From positions 62,001 to 126,000 of the forward strand of contig BPJP01000003.1 in NCBI GenBank assembly GCA_026004675.1: a stretch of DNA of 64,000 nucleotides. The letters run 5' to 3'. The DNA comes from Gemmatales bacterium (GTDB lineage Bacteria; Planctomycetota; Planctomycetia; Gemmatales; Gemmataceae). Made by a program: the position numbers and the translations under genes. A model generated the notes under the pieces. The model saw only the letters and a program-made list of their open reading frames with translations, did no database searches and was not told the origin of the DNA. Shown in pieces: positions 8,807-18,553 of this stretch (its first letter is position 1; the number at the start of each line of letters is the position of its first letter).

Positions 8807-10052
8807 TCAGCGTACCGCTCCTTCCAGGTACAAAAGCATGGCATAGACCGCGTGTTGCGTATAATCCACACGTATGTTGCCATCCTCAAGCGACCCGTGG
8901 AACGCACCAAGTAGTCGGGGCCGATACCAGTCGGCGAAATGCTGCGTGTTCGCTTCGGTGTACTGCAATCGGCTAAGGAACTGCAAACAATGTTGCAAAG
9001 CTTCACCGTAGTTCTGATGGCGTTTCAAATCGCCTGCACGGCCAGCGGCCCGCCAGGCAGCAGCCAGCGACTCGGCATACAGCGCCGAGCGGATATCCGG
9101 TGCCGTTTCGACTTCCTTGCCTTCGGACCAACTCTTGAAGCCTCCTCCCCACAAAGGCCGCCGTGGATCAAGTGGCGGGTATTGCAAACGGACCAGCCAA
9201 TCGTTCATTTCAAACACGAAGTCGGCGAACTCCTTGTTCCCCGTTTGCAAATACGCTTCCGTGAACGCGAGCGATTGCCAAGCGACAAAATCCATGTTCT
9301 TGTTTTCACGCCACCATGACCGGTAATACGGCAAAGCATGAAAAGCCAGGTCGCTCTTCCATTTGGCAGGCCGATGCCTTTGGCTCAGCAACAACCCGTA
9401 CAACGCCTGCCCAGGATACTCATTGATGCCCTCTTTGTGATGCACGTTGTCGCTGAAACGCAAAGCCCCGTTTTTTTCCTGGCAGCGGCGAATAAAAACG
9501 CAAAACTGCTCTCCCTGATCGAGCAGGTCTTTCTGCGGAGCGGGCAATTCGTGGATCGCCGCCACCGTCAGCCCGGCAGCCCCAAGTCGGTTGACAATCA
9601 CCGAAGGCAAAATCGTAAACCGCGATCCTTGTTTGGCGTCGACCCTCGTCTCGGTCAACAATGTCAGGATGGCTTGCGTAGCACGTGCCGCATACCGATT
9701 GTCCCAGTTGAAGCGGGCAGCACGCGCCCAGGGCCAAGGCCGCACCCGCCTGATGCAGATAATGATCTCCTTCCAGCAAGCGGTTGAGTGCAGGAACGAA
9801 ACCGTTGACAAAGCGCCCGTCCGCATTGTGGACGCGGAACAGCCAATCGGCACCGCTCGTTGCGCTCAAAACGAATTGTTTTTGCAGCGGAGTAAGATCA
9901 CTTCGTTTCGAAACTTCGACCAGGGGAGCTTCCGACGAAGAGGAAGATTCCGGCGCTGAACGTTTTGGAGCTTTCCGGTCGGCTCCGATCGAGACAAGAA
10001 AGAAACTTGCCAGCAAACAGGCATATCCCAGCCAATGTCTTCGCACCGCCAT
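8807..10052 (-). pseudogene. Exported alpha/alpha-barrel-like protein of unknown function, +1 frameshift
   Basis: Two overlapping frames make one protein. The first (ATG 10052, AAGGAGG upstream) has a signal peptide (RRHWLGYACLLASFFLVS), a Ser-rich linker, and runs to HYLHQAGAALALG. The second continues with RAARFNWDNRYAARATQAIL to the stop at 8807. They join if one base is removed near 9721-9733. The mature region has repeated helical pairs with aromatic motifs (DFVAWQSLAFTEAYLQTG, WGGGFKSW, HAVYAMLLYLEGA). These resemble alpha/alpha-toroid proteins such as polysaccharide lyases, epimerases or terpenoid cyclase-like folds. I do not recognise a family or catalytic residues; the function is unknown. 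Confidence 0.7.
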
Positions 10053-10462
10053 GCCACAGGCCTCCTTGCCTCGCACGTTTCGAATGGCAACGTAATGTTA
10101 TACACGTGTTTGCACCGCATGATCAAGGCAAGCTGCCCCTTCCTTTCCTTGATTTTCGCGAATGCCTCAGCCTCAGCGCGACGAGTAGCGAGCGTCAAAG
10201 CATAAGCGCGACGAGGACTACCTATCTCCTTTTTCAACAAGTACTTAAAGCGAAAAACTGGAGCCAGTCCGGCTTTTTCGTGGAGTTTGGTTTGAAACGT
10301 GTGTATACTATTAAACAAATAAACATACTGTCCTTCAGTTCAAGGAGCATGCCCATCGATACACGTCGCGCTGACGCTGCGACGCTCACCAATCGCGCTG
10401 ACGCTGCGCAACACTTCGCGCTGACGCCACGACGCTCGCTGGTGGTCGCGCTGATGCTGCGA
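10053..10462. other. Intergenic region with a weak stem-loop and degenerate repeats
   Basis: No gene is supported here. It holds an imperfect inverted repeat at 10122-10153 (arms ATCAAGGCAAG and CTTTCCTTGAT), a GCGACGAGTAGCGAGCGTC segment around 10178-10196 that is related in reverse orientation to the repeats downstream, an AT-rich patch at 10300-10330, and the tandem repeat block at 10366-10467. Confidence 0.6.
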
Positions 10463-10467
10463 CTAGC
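10366..10467. repeat. Four copies of a TCGCGCTGACGCTGCG-type repeat
   Basis: Copies start at 10366, 10393, 10416 and 10446, all beginning TCGCGCTGA(C/T)GC and diverging after about 12-16 bases. Spacing is irregular (27, 23 and 30 bases). The last copy overlaps the stop codon of the RND pump gene. Related short repeats are common in Gemmata-type intergenic DNA; the sequence does not show whether this block is mobile or structural. Confidence 0.7.
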
Positions 10468-13400
10468 GTTTGACCAGACTGTAAACGCAGGGAACGACAA
10501 AGAGGGTAAGGACAGTGGAGACGAGCATGCCGCCGATCACGGCTCGCGCGAGGGGGACCATCGATTCGCTACCAGGAGCCAAACGAAGCGACAGAGGGAG
10601 CATGGAGGCAATCAAGACGCCGGCGGTCATCAGGATCGGTCGAAGCCGGATGCGTGCGGATTCGAGGGCAGCTTCGGTGGGGGTATGGCCCTGCGCGCTG
10701 AGCGTGTTGGCGAAATCGACCAGCAAGATGCTGTTGTTGACGACAACACCGATCATCATCAGCGTGCCCATGAGCGACTGGATGTTCAGAGTCGTATTCG
10801 TGACGAACAGTATCACGATCACGCCCACCAGGCCGAGGGGGACGGAAAGCATGATGATGAGCGGGTCCAAAAACGAGCGAAACTGAGCCAGCATCACCAG
10901 GTAGACGAGGATGGCGGCAACGACGAGTCCGGCGCCGAGCATGCGTGCTCCCGCCCGCATCGCTGTTACCGGGCCACGCATCGTCAAGGTCACTCCCTTT
11001 TCCGTGGGGATGGTCGCAAGAACGGCTTCGACATCGCGGGCGACCGAACCCAGGTCCCTTCCCGACACGTTGACCAGCACGTTATAAACGCGGGCGATAT
11101 TGTAGTGGGAAATCTCGCCGGGAATGTATGTCCGCTGAACCGTGGCGATGTTGGAGAGGGGGATGGTGATCGGTCCTTTGTTGCTGTGCAACGACAAGGG
11201 AATATTGCGGATGCCTTCGAGCGAATCGATTTCGTTGGTTTCGTACTGGACTCCCATGAAGAAGTCGATACCTGTCGCGGGGTCGATCCAGATGGTGGGA
11301 GCGTGGCCGACGCTGGAACCGAGGGCCGTCAGGATCGACTTGGCCACCTCTTCCTGATCAAGCCCCAGGTATTTGGCCCTGGTGCGATCAACGCGAATGT
11401 CGAGTTGCGGGAAGTCGAGAGCCTCCGCGATCTGCACATCGACGGCACCATCGACATGCCGCAACTTGTCGACCACCAGTTCAGCGACATCGCGAGCGGC
11501 TTCAAGCGAACCGGCGGAAACCTGGACGTTGATCGGTGCTGCAGCCCCTTCGTTCAGAGCTGCGTTAATGATGCCGCCGGTGACGAACAAGAACTGTTCT
11601 TGAGGATAATCCCGGGCGAAGACCTGGCGCAGCCGATCGACGTACTGCGAGGTGGTGAACCGCCTTTGTTTTTGTCGCAGATTGATAACCAGGAAGGCGG
11701 AATCCGGACCGGAATTGGGACTAAGAACTGTGGAGAAGCCGGCTCCTTTGCCGACGGGCAGGCCGATATTGGCGATGATGGCGTCGATTTCGTCTTCTGG
11801 AATAACGCTCTTGATAGTGTTTTCGATGCGAGCAACCAGTTTTTCGGTTTCTTCGAGTCTGGTACCTGGAACCGTTCGCATTCGGACTTCGATCGATCCG
11901 GCATCGACATCGGGGAAGAGTTCGCTTCCTAGGTGAGGGACCAGAAAAACGGAAGCAGCGCTGACCAGGAAGACGCCAACCAGGACGGACCAGCGGCTGG
12001 CCAGCGCCACGGAGAGAAGACGCACGTAGATTCCGCGCTTTTCTTGGGCGGGGTCGGTTGCCGTCTCTGCGTCGGCTGCTTTTTTGCCTCGCAAAAACCG
12101 GGCGCAAAATGCCGGCACGACCGTCATGCCGACGAAATACGAAGCGACAATAGTGCACACAGCGGCGACGGCAAGCGGTTCGAACAAGTATCGGATCATC
12201 CCGGTCAGGAAGATGGCGGGGATGAAGACGGCGAGGGTCGTGATGGTGCCTGCCAAGACCGGGGTAGTCACTTCGAGACTGCCTTCGAGGGCTGCCTGAT
12301 GAGGAGGTTTCCCGAGGCTGAGATGGCGGATGATATTTTCGACGACGACGATGCCGACGTCGACGACCGTGCCCACTGCCAATGCCAGTCCGCCGAGGGT
12401 CATGACATTGATGGTGTTGCCGGTGAAATAGAAGCCGAGACCACCGATAAAGAGGGAGAGAAGAATGACCAGGACGATGGCGATGGTCGGCAGGAACTGT
12501 CGTAAAAAGTAGCCGACTACCAAGGCGACGAGGACGGCACCGAGGCCCACTTCCCACGCCAGGTTGCGCATGGCGTTGCGGATATAGCTTGACTGATCGC
12601 TCACGAGAGCGACTTCCGCCGCTTCGGGGATTTCGCCACGAGCTTTCATTTGCGGAATCTCGGTGCGAACTCCTTCCCGAATGCGGTCGACGACGGCGAT
12701 GGTGTTTTCGCCTGGCTCGCGCAGGAGGGGACAATAGACGCTGCGTTTGCCGTTGACCCGAACGATGTTGTATTGGATTGCGGCGCTCGTCCTGGGCGTA
12801 GCCGACGTCGCGGATGAAGATCGGCTTGCCGTCGGCGGACGGCGATCGGCACACCGTCGATATCATCGGTGGTCGGCAGGGTGTTGAGGGGATGGACCTG
12901 GTATTCCGTGTCGCCGAGTTTGGCCGTACCGGCAGCCAGGACCAGGTTGGCTTTGCGCAATGCGTTTACGACATCGTTGGCGCTGAGGCCGAGCGCGCGC
13001 AACCGGGCTGGATCGACATAAACCATCATCTGGCGGAATTTGCCGCCGAACGGGTGCGGAATCTGAACCCCTTGCAGGCCACCCATTTTGTTGCGGACGG
13101 CGTAGTAGCCAATCTTGTAAAGCTCGGTTTCGTTCAAACCTTCTCCCGAAATGGCCGCCAGGACCACCGGCAGATTCGCTGGTTCGCTGCGCAAAGTGAA
13201 AGGATGCTCGATCCCCGGCGGCAAATGAAACATGTCGCTGGCTTCCAAATTGACGATGTCGTTCATCGCCGAACTCGGATTGGTGCCGGGATGGAAAAAG
13301 ACCTTGATGACCGAGGCGCCAGGAATCGTGCGCGATTCCTGGTGTTCGATGCCCCCAGCCAGCGTGAGCGCCCGCTCGACGCGTGCCGTGACGCTCTTTT

Positions 13401-13578
13401 CCATATCCACAGTCGGCAAGCCGGGATACGAAAAATAACTCACCACGACTGGCTTTTGGAAGTCGGGAAGGATGTCGATCGGTACAGACGGGAGAACGCT
13501 GGCACTCAACAGACAAAGACCTACTGCCAGCGCGACGACAGCATAACCGTTGCTCAAACTCGCACGAATAAGCCACAT
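10463..13578 (-). pseudogene. RND-family efflux transporter permease, split by two +1 frameshifts
   Basis: A full-length AcrB/CusA-type inner-membrane proton antiporter of about 1,035 codons. The N-terminal part (ATG 13578) has TM1 and the porter domain up to DDIDGVPIAVR. A middle frame gives DGKPIFIRDVGYAQDERR. The last frame runs from IQYNIVRVNGKRS through the TM2-6 block (IVVVENIIRHL, with the GxxxD-type proton-relay region) to the stop. Removing one base near 12833-12838 and one near 12777-12778 restores a single frame. Two same-direction indels only about 60 bases apart, with the rest of the protein intact, point to sequence error. It lies 10 bases after the MFP gene, forming a tripartite pump operon without its own outer-membrane channel. 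Confidence 0.88.
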
Positions 13579-13588
13579 AATATGCCAT

Positions 13589-14929
13589 TTATTCGATAAT
13601 GACGGATTGTCCTTGTTTCAAACGTCCCACGGTGCCGTTGACCACAGCCTCGTCCCCCTGCAAACCGGAGAGGATCTCGATCACCTTGCCATTGTCGAGG
13701 CCCGTCTGGACTGGCACGATCGCAATGGTGTGGTCCTTCTGGACGACGTACACCACACTTTGCCCGTTATGGTCGAAGCGAATGGACCGCGCCGGCAAAA
13801 CGATGCAATCCTTCTTCGTCTCGAGGACGATTCTGGCTTCGCCGTACATCCCGGGCAGCAATGAACCATCGGGGTTTTTCAGATCGATTTCGGCAACCAT
13901 GGTGCGTGAGCCTTCATCCAGGCTGCGAGCGATTCGGGTTATCTTTCCGGAAAACGGTTTGCCGGGCAGGGAACGAAACGTGACAGTGGCCTGGTCGTCC
14001 TGGTCGGCCCAGGGGACGTCGTTTTCGGGGAGAACGACGCGGATACGAACGACGTCGATGTGAGCGATTTCGAAAAGAGGCGGGTGGTCCTGTCCGGTTT
14101 GCCGGGTGTCACGAACCAGATCGCCTGGATCGACGTGCCGTGCCGTAACAATGCCTTTGAAGGGGGCTTTCAATGTGGCATAGGCCAGGATCGCGTCGAT
14201 TTCTTCGAGCTTTTTGCGAGCGACAGCGGTCTCGGCACGGGCAGCATCCAACTCCGCTTCGGCGTTGGCCAGCCTGGCGCGGGCGACGAGGACGTTGGCG
14301 TTTGCCGAACTCAACGCCGCTTTCGCCGCCCGACAGGCGGCTTCCGAGCTATCGTAGCGTTTGCGCGCTTCGTCGAGCAGGCTTTCGACAGCGGCATTGG
14401 AGGCCACGAGTTTTTCGATTCGCTGCAAATGGGCGAAGTCGGCGACGCGGCTTGCCTCGGCGCGGGCGATGTCGGCCTTTGCCTGCAGAACCAAAGCTTC
14501 GCAGGCCTGGATGTTCGCTTCCGCCAGTTGAACTCCCGCAAGTGCCCGTTTCTCGTTTTTCTCCAATTGCTTGACTTTCTGGTCCTGCCCCTCTCGCTCC
14601 TTTTGCAGTTCGGGGACGTCGATCACCGCCAAGATGTCGCCAGCATTGACGTTTGTGCCGATGTCGACATTCAACTCCTTCAAATAGCCCGACACCTTGG
14701 CATGAATCTTCGCTGTGTAAAAAGGCACCACGGTTGCCGGCTGGATCGTGATGCGCTCCAACGTCGTTTTTTCGGGCCGAACCACCTTCACCGTTTGTTT
14801 CAAGTCCATCTTTTGCGGGCCAGGCAGAGGGGAGGTTGCCTGGTTGCAACCGACAACCATCGCGAGCAAGGCTGCGCTGGGCAGAACAAAGCCGATGATA
14901 ACTCGCCCCGAATATCTTCCGCCGCTCAT
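13589..14929 (-). CDS. RND efflux periplasmic adaptor (membrane fusion protein, HlyD/AcrA family)
   Basis: A 446-residue lipoprotein (lipobox LLAMVVGC near residue 28) that links the RND pump to an outer-membrane channel. Domains in order: first biotinyl-lipoyl half (IHAKVSGYLKELNVDIG), a long alpha-helical hairpin (residues about 115-250, Ala/Glu/Lys-rich), second lipoyl half (ATLKAPFKGIVTARHVDPGD), beta-barrel (VRIRVVLPENDV) and membrane-proximal domain. Its start overlaps the padR stop by four bases (ATGA), so the two are translationally coupled. The RND gene follows after 10 bases. Confidence 0.93.
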   Translation of the reverse strand: MSGGRYSGRVIIGFVLPSAALLAMVVGCNQATSPLPGPQKMDLKQTVKVVRPEKTTLERITIQPATVVPFYTAKIHAKVSGYLKELNVDIGTNVNAGDILAVIDVPELQKEREGQDQKVKQLEKNEKRALAGVQLAEANIQACEALVLQAKADIARAEASRVADFAHLQRIEKLVASNAAVESLLDEARKRYDSSEAACRAAKAALSSANANVLVARARLANAEAELDAARAETAVARKKLEEIDAILAYATLKAPFKGIVTARHVDPGDLVRDTRQTGQDHPPLFEIAHIDVVRIRVVLPENDVPWADQDDQATVTFRSLPGKPFSGKITRIARSLDEGSRTMVAEIDLKNPDGSLLPGMYGEARIVLETKKDCIVLPARSIRFDHNGQSVVYVVQKDHTIAIVPVQTGLDNGKVIEILSGLQGDEAVVNGTVGRLKQGQSVIIE

Positions 14930-15318
14930 CTTCGACTCCCAACTTTCGCACGGCGTGGTTTCATTCGCCGATGCTTTTGTTTGATTTTTTCGAACTCTTT
15001 ATCGTCGCCTTCGAGAACTTCCATAACCAATTCATGCAGTTTTTGGCGTGCTTCGGCGAGCATTCTTCGTCCCGCCGCAGTGGCCCGATAGTATTTACGC
15101 CTTCGACCAGCGACGACTTTCGTAGCCGATGTCACGAGGCCTGCTTGTACCAGTCCGTGCAGAATCGGATACAATGTCCCCGCGCTCAAGCGATAGCCAT
15201 GTCGTTCGAGTTCGTCGGCGATTTCCGCACCGTAGACTGGCTCTTTCGCCGCATGGTGCAGGATATGCAAGCGAATGAAGCCGCGATACACATACCGGGC
15301 AAGAGCATTGGTTCTCAT
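14926..15318 (-). CDS. PadR family transcriptional regulator
   Basis: Winged-helix repressor of 130 residues. The PadR core is clear: LHILHHAAKEPVYGAEIADE, then SAGTLYPILHGLVQAGLV and GRRRKYYRATAAGRR, ending in the dimerisation helix. It heads the efflux operon and overlaps the MFP gene by four bases, the usual arrangement for a substrate-responsive autoregulated pump repressor. ATG 15318 is preferred to the TTG at 15330. No Shine-Dalgarno sequence is evident, and an inverted repeat overlaps the start. Confidence 0.88.
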   Translation of the reverse strand: MRTNALARYVYRGFIRLHILHHAAKEPVYGAEIADELERHGYRLSAGTLYPILHGLVQAGLVTSATKVVAGRRRKYYRATAAGRRMLAEARQKLHELVMEVLEGDDKEFEKIKQKHRRMKPRRAKVGSRR

Positions 15319-15345
15319 ATCGAATACCAATATCGGATTTCGATA
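15318..15345 (-). promoter_or_regulatory. Candidate PadR operator
   Basis: A perfect 7-base inverted repeat (TATCGAA and TTCGATA) with a 14-base spacer sits over and just upstream of the padR start codon. The spacer holds a third TATCG. Position and symmetry suit autorepression by the PadR dimer. The classical PadR site (ATGT-N8/10-ACAT) is not matched, so this is a positional inference. Confidence 0.45.
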
Positions 15346-15560
15346 GTTTAGAGGCTGCTACTTTCTCTTGCAAGCGGCGGCATGAATTTTGTTGCCGCCT
15401 TGACGGTTTTTGGGCGTTCTTGCCTGGAGAATTTTCCGAACGCGTCTGGTAGAATCGAACGATAGCAGGGGCCGCTTTGGGTTGGATTTCTTTTTCTTGC
15501 GTCAGCGTCTTGGCGCAGGCACTATATCGGAATAGGGGGAAGATCAAAGAGGGGAAAACA

Positions 15561-17378
15561 ATGGACCTTACCGTAGAAAACCTGTGCAGCTTGCTGGTTC
15601 GCAGCAAGTTATTGACGCAGGACGGCGTCAAGGCCATGTACCAGCGCTGGCAGCAAGAGTCGAAAGGCTCGCCGACCAGTGCCAGTTATTTCGGGAAATG
15701 GCTGGTGTCGAATCATTACGTGACGCCCTACCAATCCTCCCTATTGGCGCGTGGACACGTCGACAGTTTTTTCTGCAACGAATACAAGATTCTCGATCGC
15801 CTTGGCCAGGGGCGGATGGCTGGCGTTTACAAAGCGGTCCACAACACGATCGGCCAGGTGGTCGCGATCAAGATTTTGCCACCGTCACGGGCACGTGACG
15901 CCCAAATGTTCGCCCGGTTCCAGCGGGAAGCGCGTCTGGCGTTGAAGTTGAAGCATCCCAACATCGTTCGCGCATTCGAGATGGGCGAAGCCAACGGGCT
16001 GCATTATATCGTCATGGAATTTCTCGATGGCGAAACGCTGGAAGACGTTTTGAAACGGCGAAAGAAATTGCCGCCGGCCGAAGGCGTACGCATTGTTTAC
16101 CACGCCTTGCAGGGATTGCAACACATTCATGAGCAGGGGCTGGTGCATCGCGACATGAAGCCGGCCAACATCATGCTGGTACCGGCGGGCAAGCCGCCCC
16201 AGGACAATACGTTGCGGTCAGCGGTCAAGATTCTCGACATTGGTCTGGGCCGAGAGTTGTTCGACGAGTCCATCGTTGCCGACCCCGACAACCAACTCAC
16301 CGGTGAAGGCGTGCTGCTGGGAACGCCGGATTACCTGTCCCCCGAACAGGCACGCGATGCTCATCGTTCTGATATTCGCGCCGATATCTACAGTATGGGC
16401 TGTGTCCTTTACCACGTGCTGACGGGGCAACCACCGTTCCCTGACACTAATATCATCAGCCAAATGGTTCGGCATGCGACGGAAAAACCCAGACCGTTGA
16501 AGGAGTTGAACCCGGCGGTGCCGGATGGGTTGCAACTGGTGGTGAATTTCATGTTGGCGAAGGATCCCGGGCAACGTTATCCGACGCCGGAGCGGGCAGC
16601 CCAGGCGTTGAAGCCGTTTATGAGCCAGGGACCGGAGCCTTTATACAATCCGGAATCGGAGCCGCGGATGCGGTCGTATTTGCAATGGTTGGAACAGAAA
16701 CAGCGAGGCGGGGGGCAGGCAGCGCCTCCACCAGCGGCGATCCCAGCGATGCCGCGACCTTCCAGCGCTCCGCCGGCCGGCATACCCGTCGCCGCTCCTG
16801 CCCAGGCACCCAAGGCCGCCCTCCCGGTCGGCATCCCCGTCGCTCCGCCTCCCAAGTTGAAATCAAAACATAAGAAGTCCAAGAAAAGCAAGAAGAAGGG
16901 TATTCCCGTCGCCAAGCCGGTCGGTTCGCGTGTCAGTGGCAAAGGAGTCGACGTCGAACTTGTTCCCGTGGCGGCGATGCCGGGGCCCAAACGACGCAAG
17001 TTTCTCCTGAGCTTCCGCGACTGGATGCTACTCGCCGCGGGGGCGGCAAGCGTCGGCGCCGTCGTCCTCCTGGCCATGTTCCTGGTTCCTCTCGTCCACT
17101 CACCCGAAGAAGAGCCTGTCGACGAGAACCCGCCGGGCGTCGTCGAGGAGGCGAATAAAGACCAGTCGAAGGCAAAGACCAAAACCGAGGAGCAGAACAA
17201 GACGAACGAAAAGACCAAGACCGCGGAAGAAAAAACCAAAACCGAAAGCAAGACGAAAGAGACCATGACCAAGGACAAGCCGCCAAAGGATAAAATGGCC
17301 AAGGACAGCATGTCCAAAGAGAAAATGGAAAAAGACAAGCCCAAAAACCAGCCGAACGAAAAGACCAAAACGAAGTGA
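15561..17378 (+). CDS. Membrane-anchored Ser/Thr protein kinase
   Basis: A 605-residue Hanks-type kinase; ATG 15561 has AAAGAGGGG upstream. An N-terminal helical region (1-70) precedes the kinase domain (about 74-355): G-loop LGQGRMAGVYKA, catalytic Lys in VAIKILPP, HRDMKPANIML, then DIG in place of DFG, and the APE-like SPEQARDAH. A Pro/Ala-rich stretch and a Lys-rich patch precede one TM segment (about 485-510). The C-terminal tail after the TM is almost entirely Lys, Thr, Glu and Met. The stop overlaps the nagA start (GTGA). Phe to Ile in DFG is tolerated in some active kinases; the metal-binding Asp is retained. Confidence 0.9.
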   Translation: MDLTVENLCSLLVRSKLLTQDGVKAMYQRWQQESKGSPTSASYFGKWLVSNHYVTPYQSSLLARGHVDSFFCNEYKILDRLGQGRMAGVYKAVHNTIGQVVAIKILPPSRARDAQMFARFQREARLALKLKHPNIVRAFEMGEANGLHYIVMEFLDGETLEDVLKRRKKLPPAEGVRIVYHALQGLQHIHEQGLVHRDMKPANIMLVPAGKPPQDNTLRSAVKILDIGLGRELFDESIVADPDNQLTGEGVLLGTPDYLSPEQARDAHRSDIRADIYSMGCVLYHVLTGQPPFPDTNIISQMVRHATEKPRPLKELNPAVPDGLQLVVNFMLAKDPGQRYPTPERAAQALKPFMSQGPEPLYNPESEPRMRSYLQWLEQKQRGGGQAAPPPAAIPAMPRPSSAPPAGIPVAAPAQAPKAALPVGIPVAPPPKLKSKHKKSKKSKKKGIPVAKPVGSRVSGKGVDVELVPVAAMPGPKRRKFLLSFRDWMLLAAGAASVGAVVLLAMFLVPLVHSPEEEPVDENPPGVVEEANKDQSKAKTKTEEQNKTNEKTKTAEEKTKTESKTKETMTKDKPPKDKMAKDSMSKEKMEKDKPKNQPNEKTKTK

Positions 17379-18550
17379 ACACCACGGCATCGCACTATAA
17401 AGCGCGGCATTATGCCAGCGGGGAGACAATCAAAGTCACCTGTACGGCCGGGAAAATCACCGCTATCGAGCCGGCCGGCGACGGCGACATCCACGCCGAG
17501 TGGGTGGCACCTGCTTTTTTCGATGTGCAGATTAACGGTTGCCACGGATACAGCTTTAATTCGGAAAAGCTGACAGCCGATATCGTTCGCCACGTCGTTG
17601 ACGTCTGCCGACAGCATGGAATCGGGGGCCTGTGTCCGACGTTGATAACCAATTCGCTGGATGCATTGGTCCACGGCATGGCAACCATCGCTCGCGCCTG
17701 TGAGGACGATCCCGTCGTCGGGCGAACGGTTGGCGGCATTCACCTGGAAGGGCCATACATTTCGCCTGAGGATGGACCGCGCGGGGCACATCCCAAGGAG
17801 TTCGTGTGCCCGCCGAACTGGGATGATTTTCGCCGGCTTCAGGATGCGGCCGGCGGACGCATCCGTCTTGTCACGCTCGCTCCCGAACACGAGGGATCGT
17901 TGTCATTTATCGAAAAGCTGACTTCGACGGGTGTCGTCGTTGCTCTTGGGCACACGGCGGCTTCCCCGGAACAGATTCGCGATGCCGTTCGCGCCGGTGC
18001 TCGGCTCAGCACGCATTTGGGGAATGGCGCCCACGCGGTTTTGCCTCGCCACCCCAATTACATTTGGGAGCAGCTCGCCAATGACGCATTGTGGGCCAGT
18101 TTGATTTGCGATGGCCACCATTTGCCTCCGGCCGTCGTGCGTTGCATGCTTCGCGTCAAGACTCCGGCACGAACGATCCTGACATGCGACGCCAGCAGCC
18201 TGGCGGGTTCTCCTCCGGGAAAATATCGCGAATGGGGCACCGACATCGAAGTGCTGCCCATCGGAAAGATCGTCGTTTCCAACACGCACTATCTTGCCGG
18301 GTCGTGGGCTTTCACCGATTTGTGCATCGGTAATGTCATCGAATTCGCGGGCGTTTCGCTTGCGGACGCTATCGATATGGCAACAACCAGGCCGCGCCAA
18401 CTTCTCGGTTTGCCGCCACGGCGTTTGGAGGTCGGCCAGCCAGCCGATCTTGTTCTTTTCGATTGGCAGCCAGGCAAGCCGTTGCAGGTGAGGGCGTTGA
18501 TCGCCGGCGACGAGGTGGTGTCGGGCAAAAATGGCGCCAGTGGAAAGTAG
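17375..18550 (+). CDS. nagA: N-acetylglucosamine-6-phosphate deacetylase
   Basis: Amidohydrolase of 391 residues that deacetylates GlcNAc-6-P in amino-sugar and cell-wall recycling. Motifs seen: metal-site HLEGPYISPEDGPRGAHP, ALGHTAASPEQIRDAV, THLGNGAHAVLPRHP, CDGHHLPP, and the catalytic Asp in LTCDASSLAGSPPGKY. The start GTG 17375 overlaps the TGA stop of the preceding kinase gene, implying translational coupling. No nagB or GlcNAc transport gene is adjacent. Confidence 0.9.
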   Translation: MNTTASHYKARHYASGETIKVTCTAGKITAIEPAGDGDIHAEWVAPAFFDVQINGCHGYSFNSEKLTADIVRHVVDVCRQHGIGGLCPTLITNSLDALVHGMATIARACEDDPVVGRTVGGIHLEGPYISPEDGPRGAHPKEFVCPPNWDDFRRLQDAAGGRIRLVTLAPEHEGSLSFIEKLTSTGVVVALGHTAASPEQIRDAVRAGARLSTHLGNGAHAVLPRHPNYIWEQLANDALWASLICDGHHLPPAVVRCMLRVKTPARTILTCDASSLAGSPPGKYREWGTDIEVLPIGKIVVSNTHYLAGSWAFTDLCIGNVIEFAGVSLADAIDMATTRPRQLLGLPPRRLEVGQPADLVLFDWQPGKPLQVRALIAGDEVVSGKNGASGK

Positions 18551-18553
18551 CGG

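Noticed and set aside
10366-10467. CRISPR array
   Set aside because: Repeats are short and divergent with irregular 23-30 base spacing, there are no unique spacers of constant length, and no cas genes are nearby.
9965-11932. 655-codon plus-strand frame opposite the RND pump
   Set aside because: Antisense shadow of the high-GC third-codon pattern of the transporter gene; no domain is recognisable.
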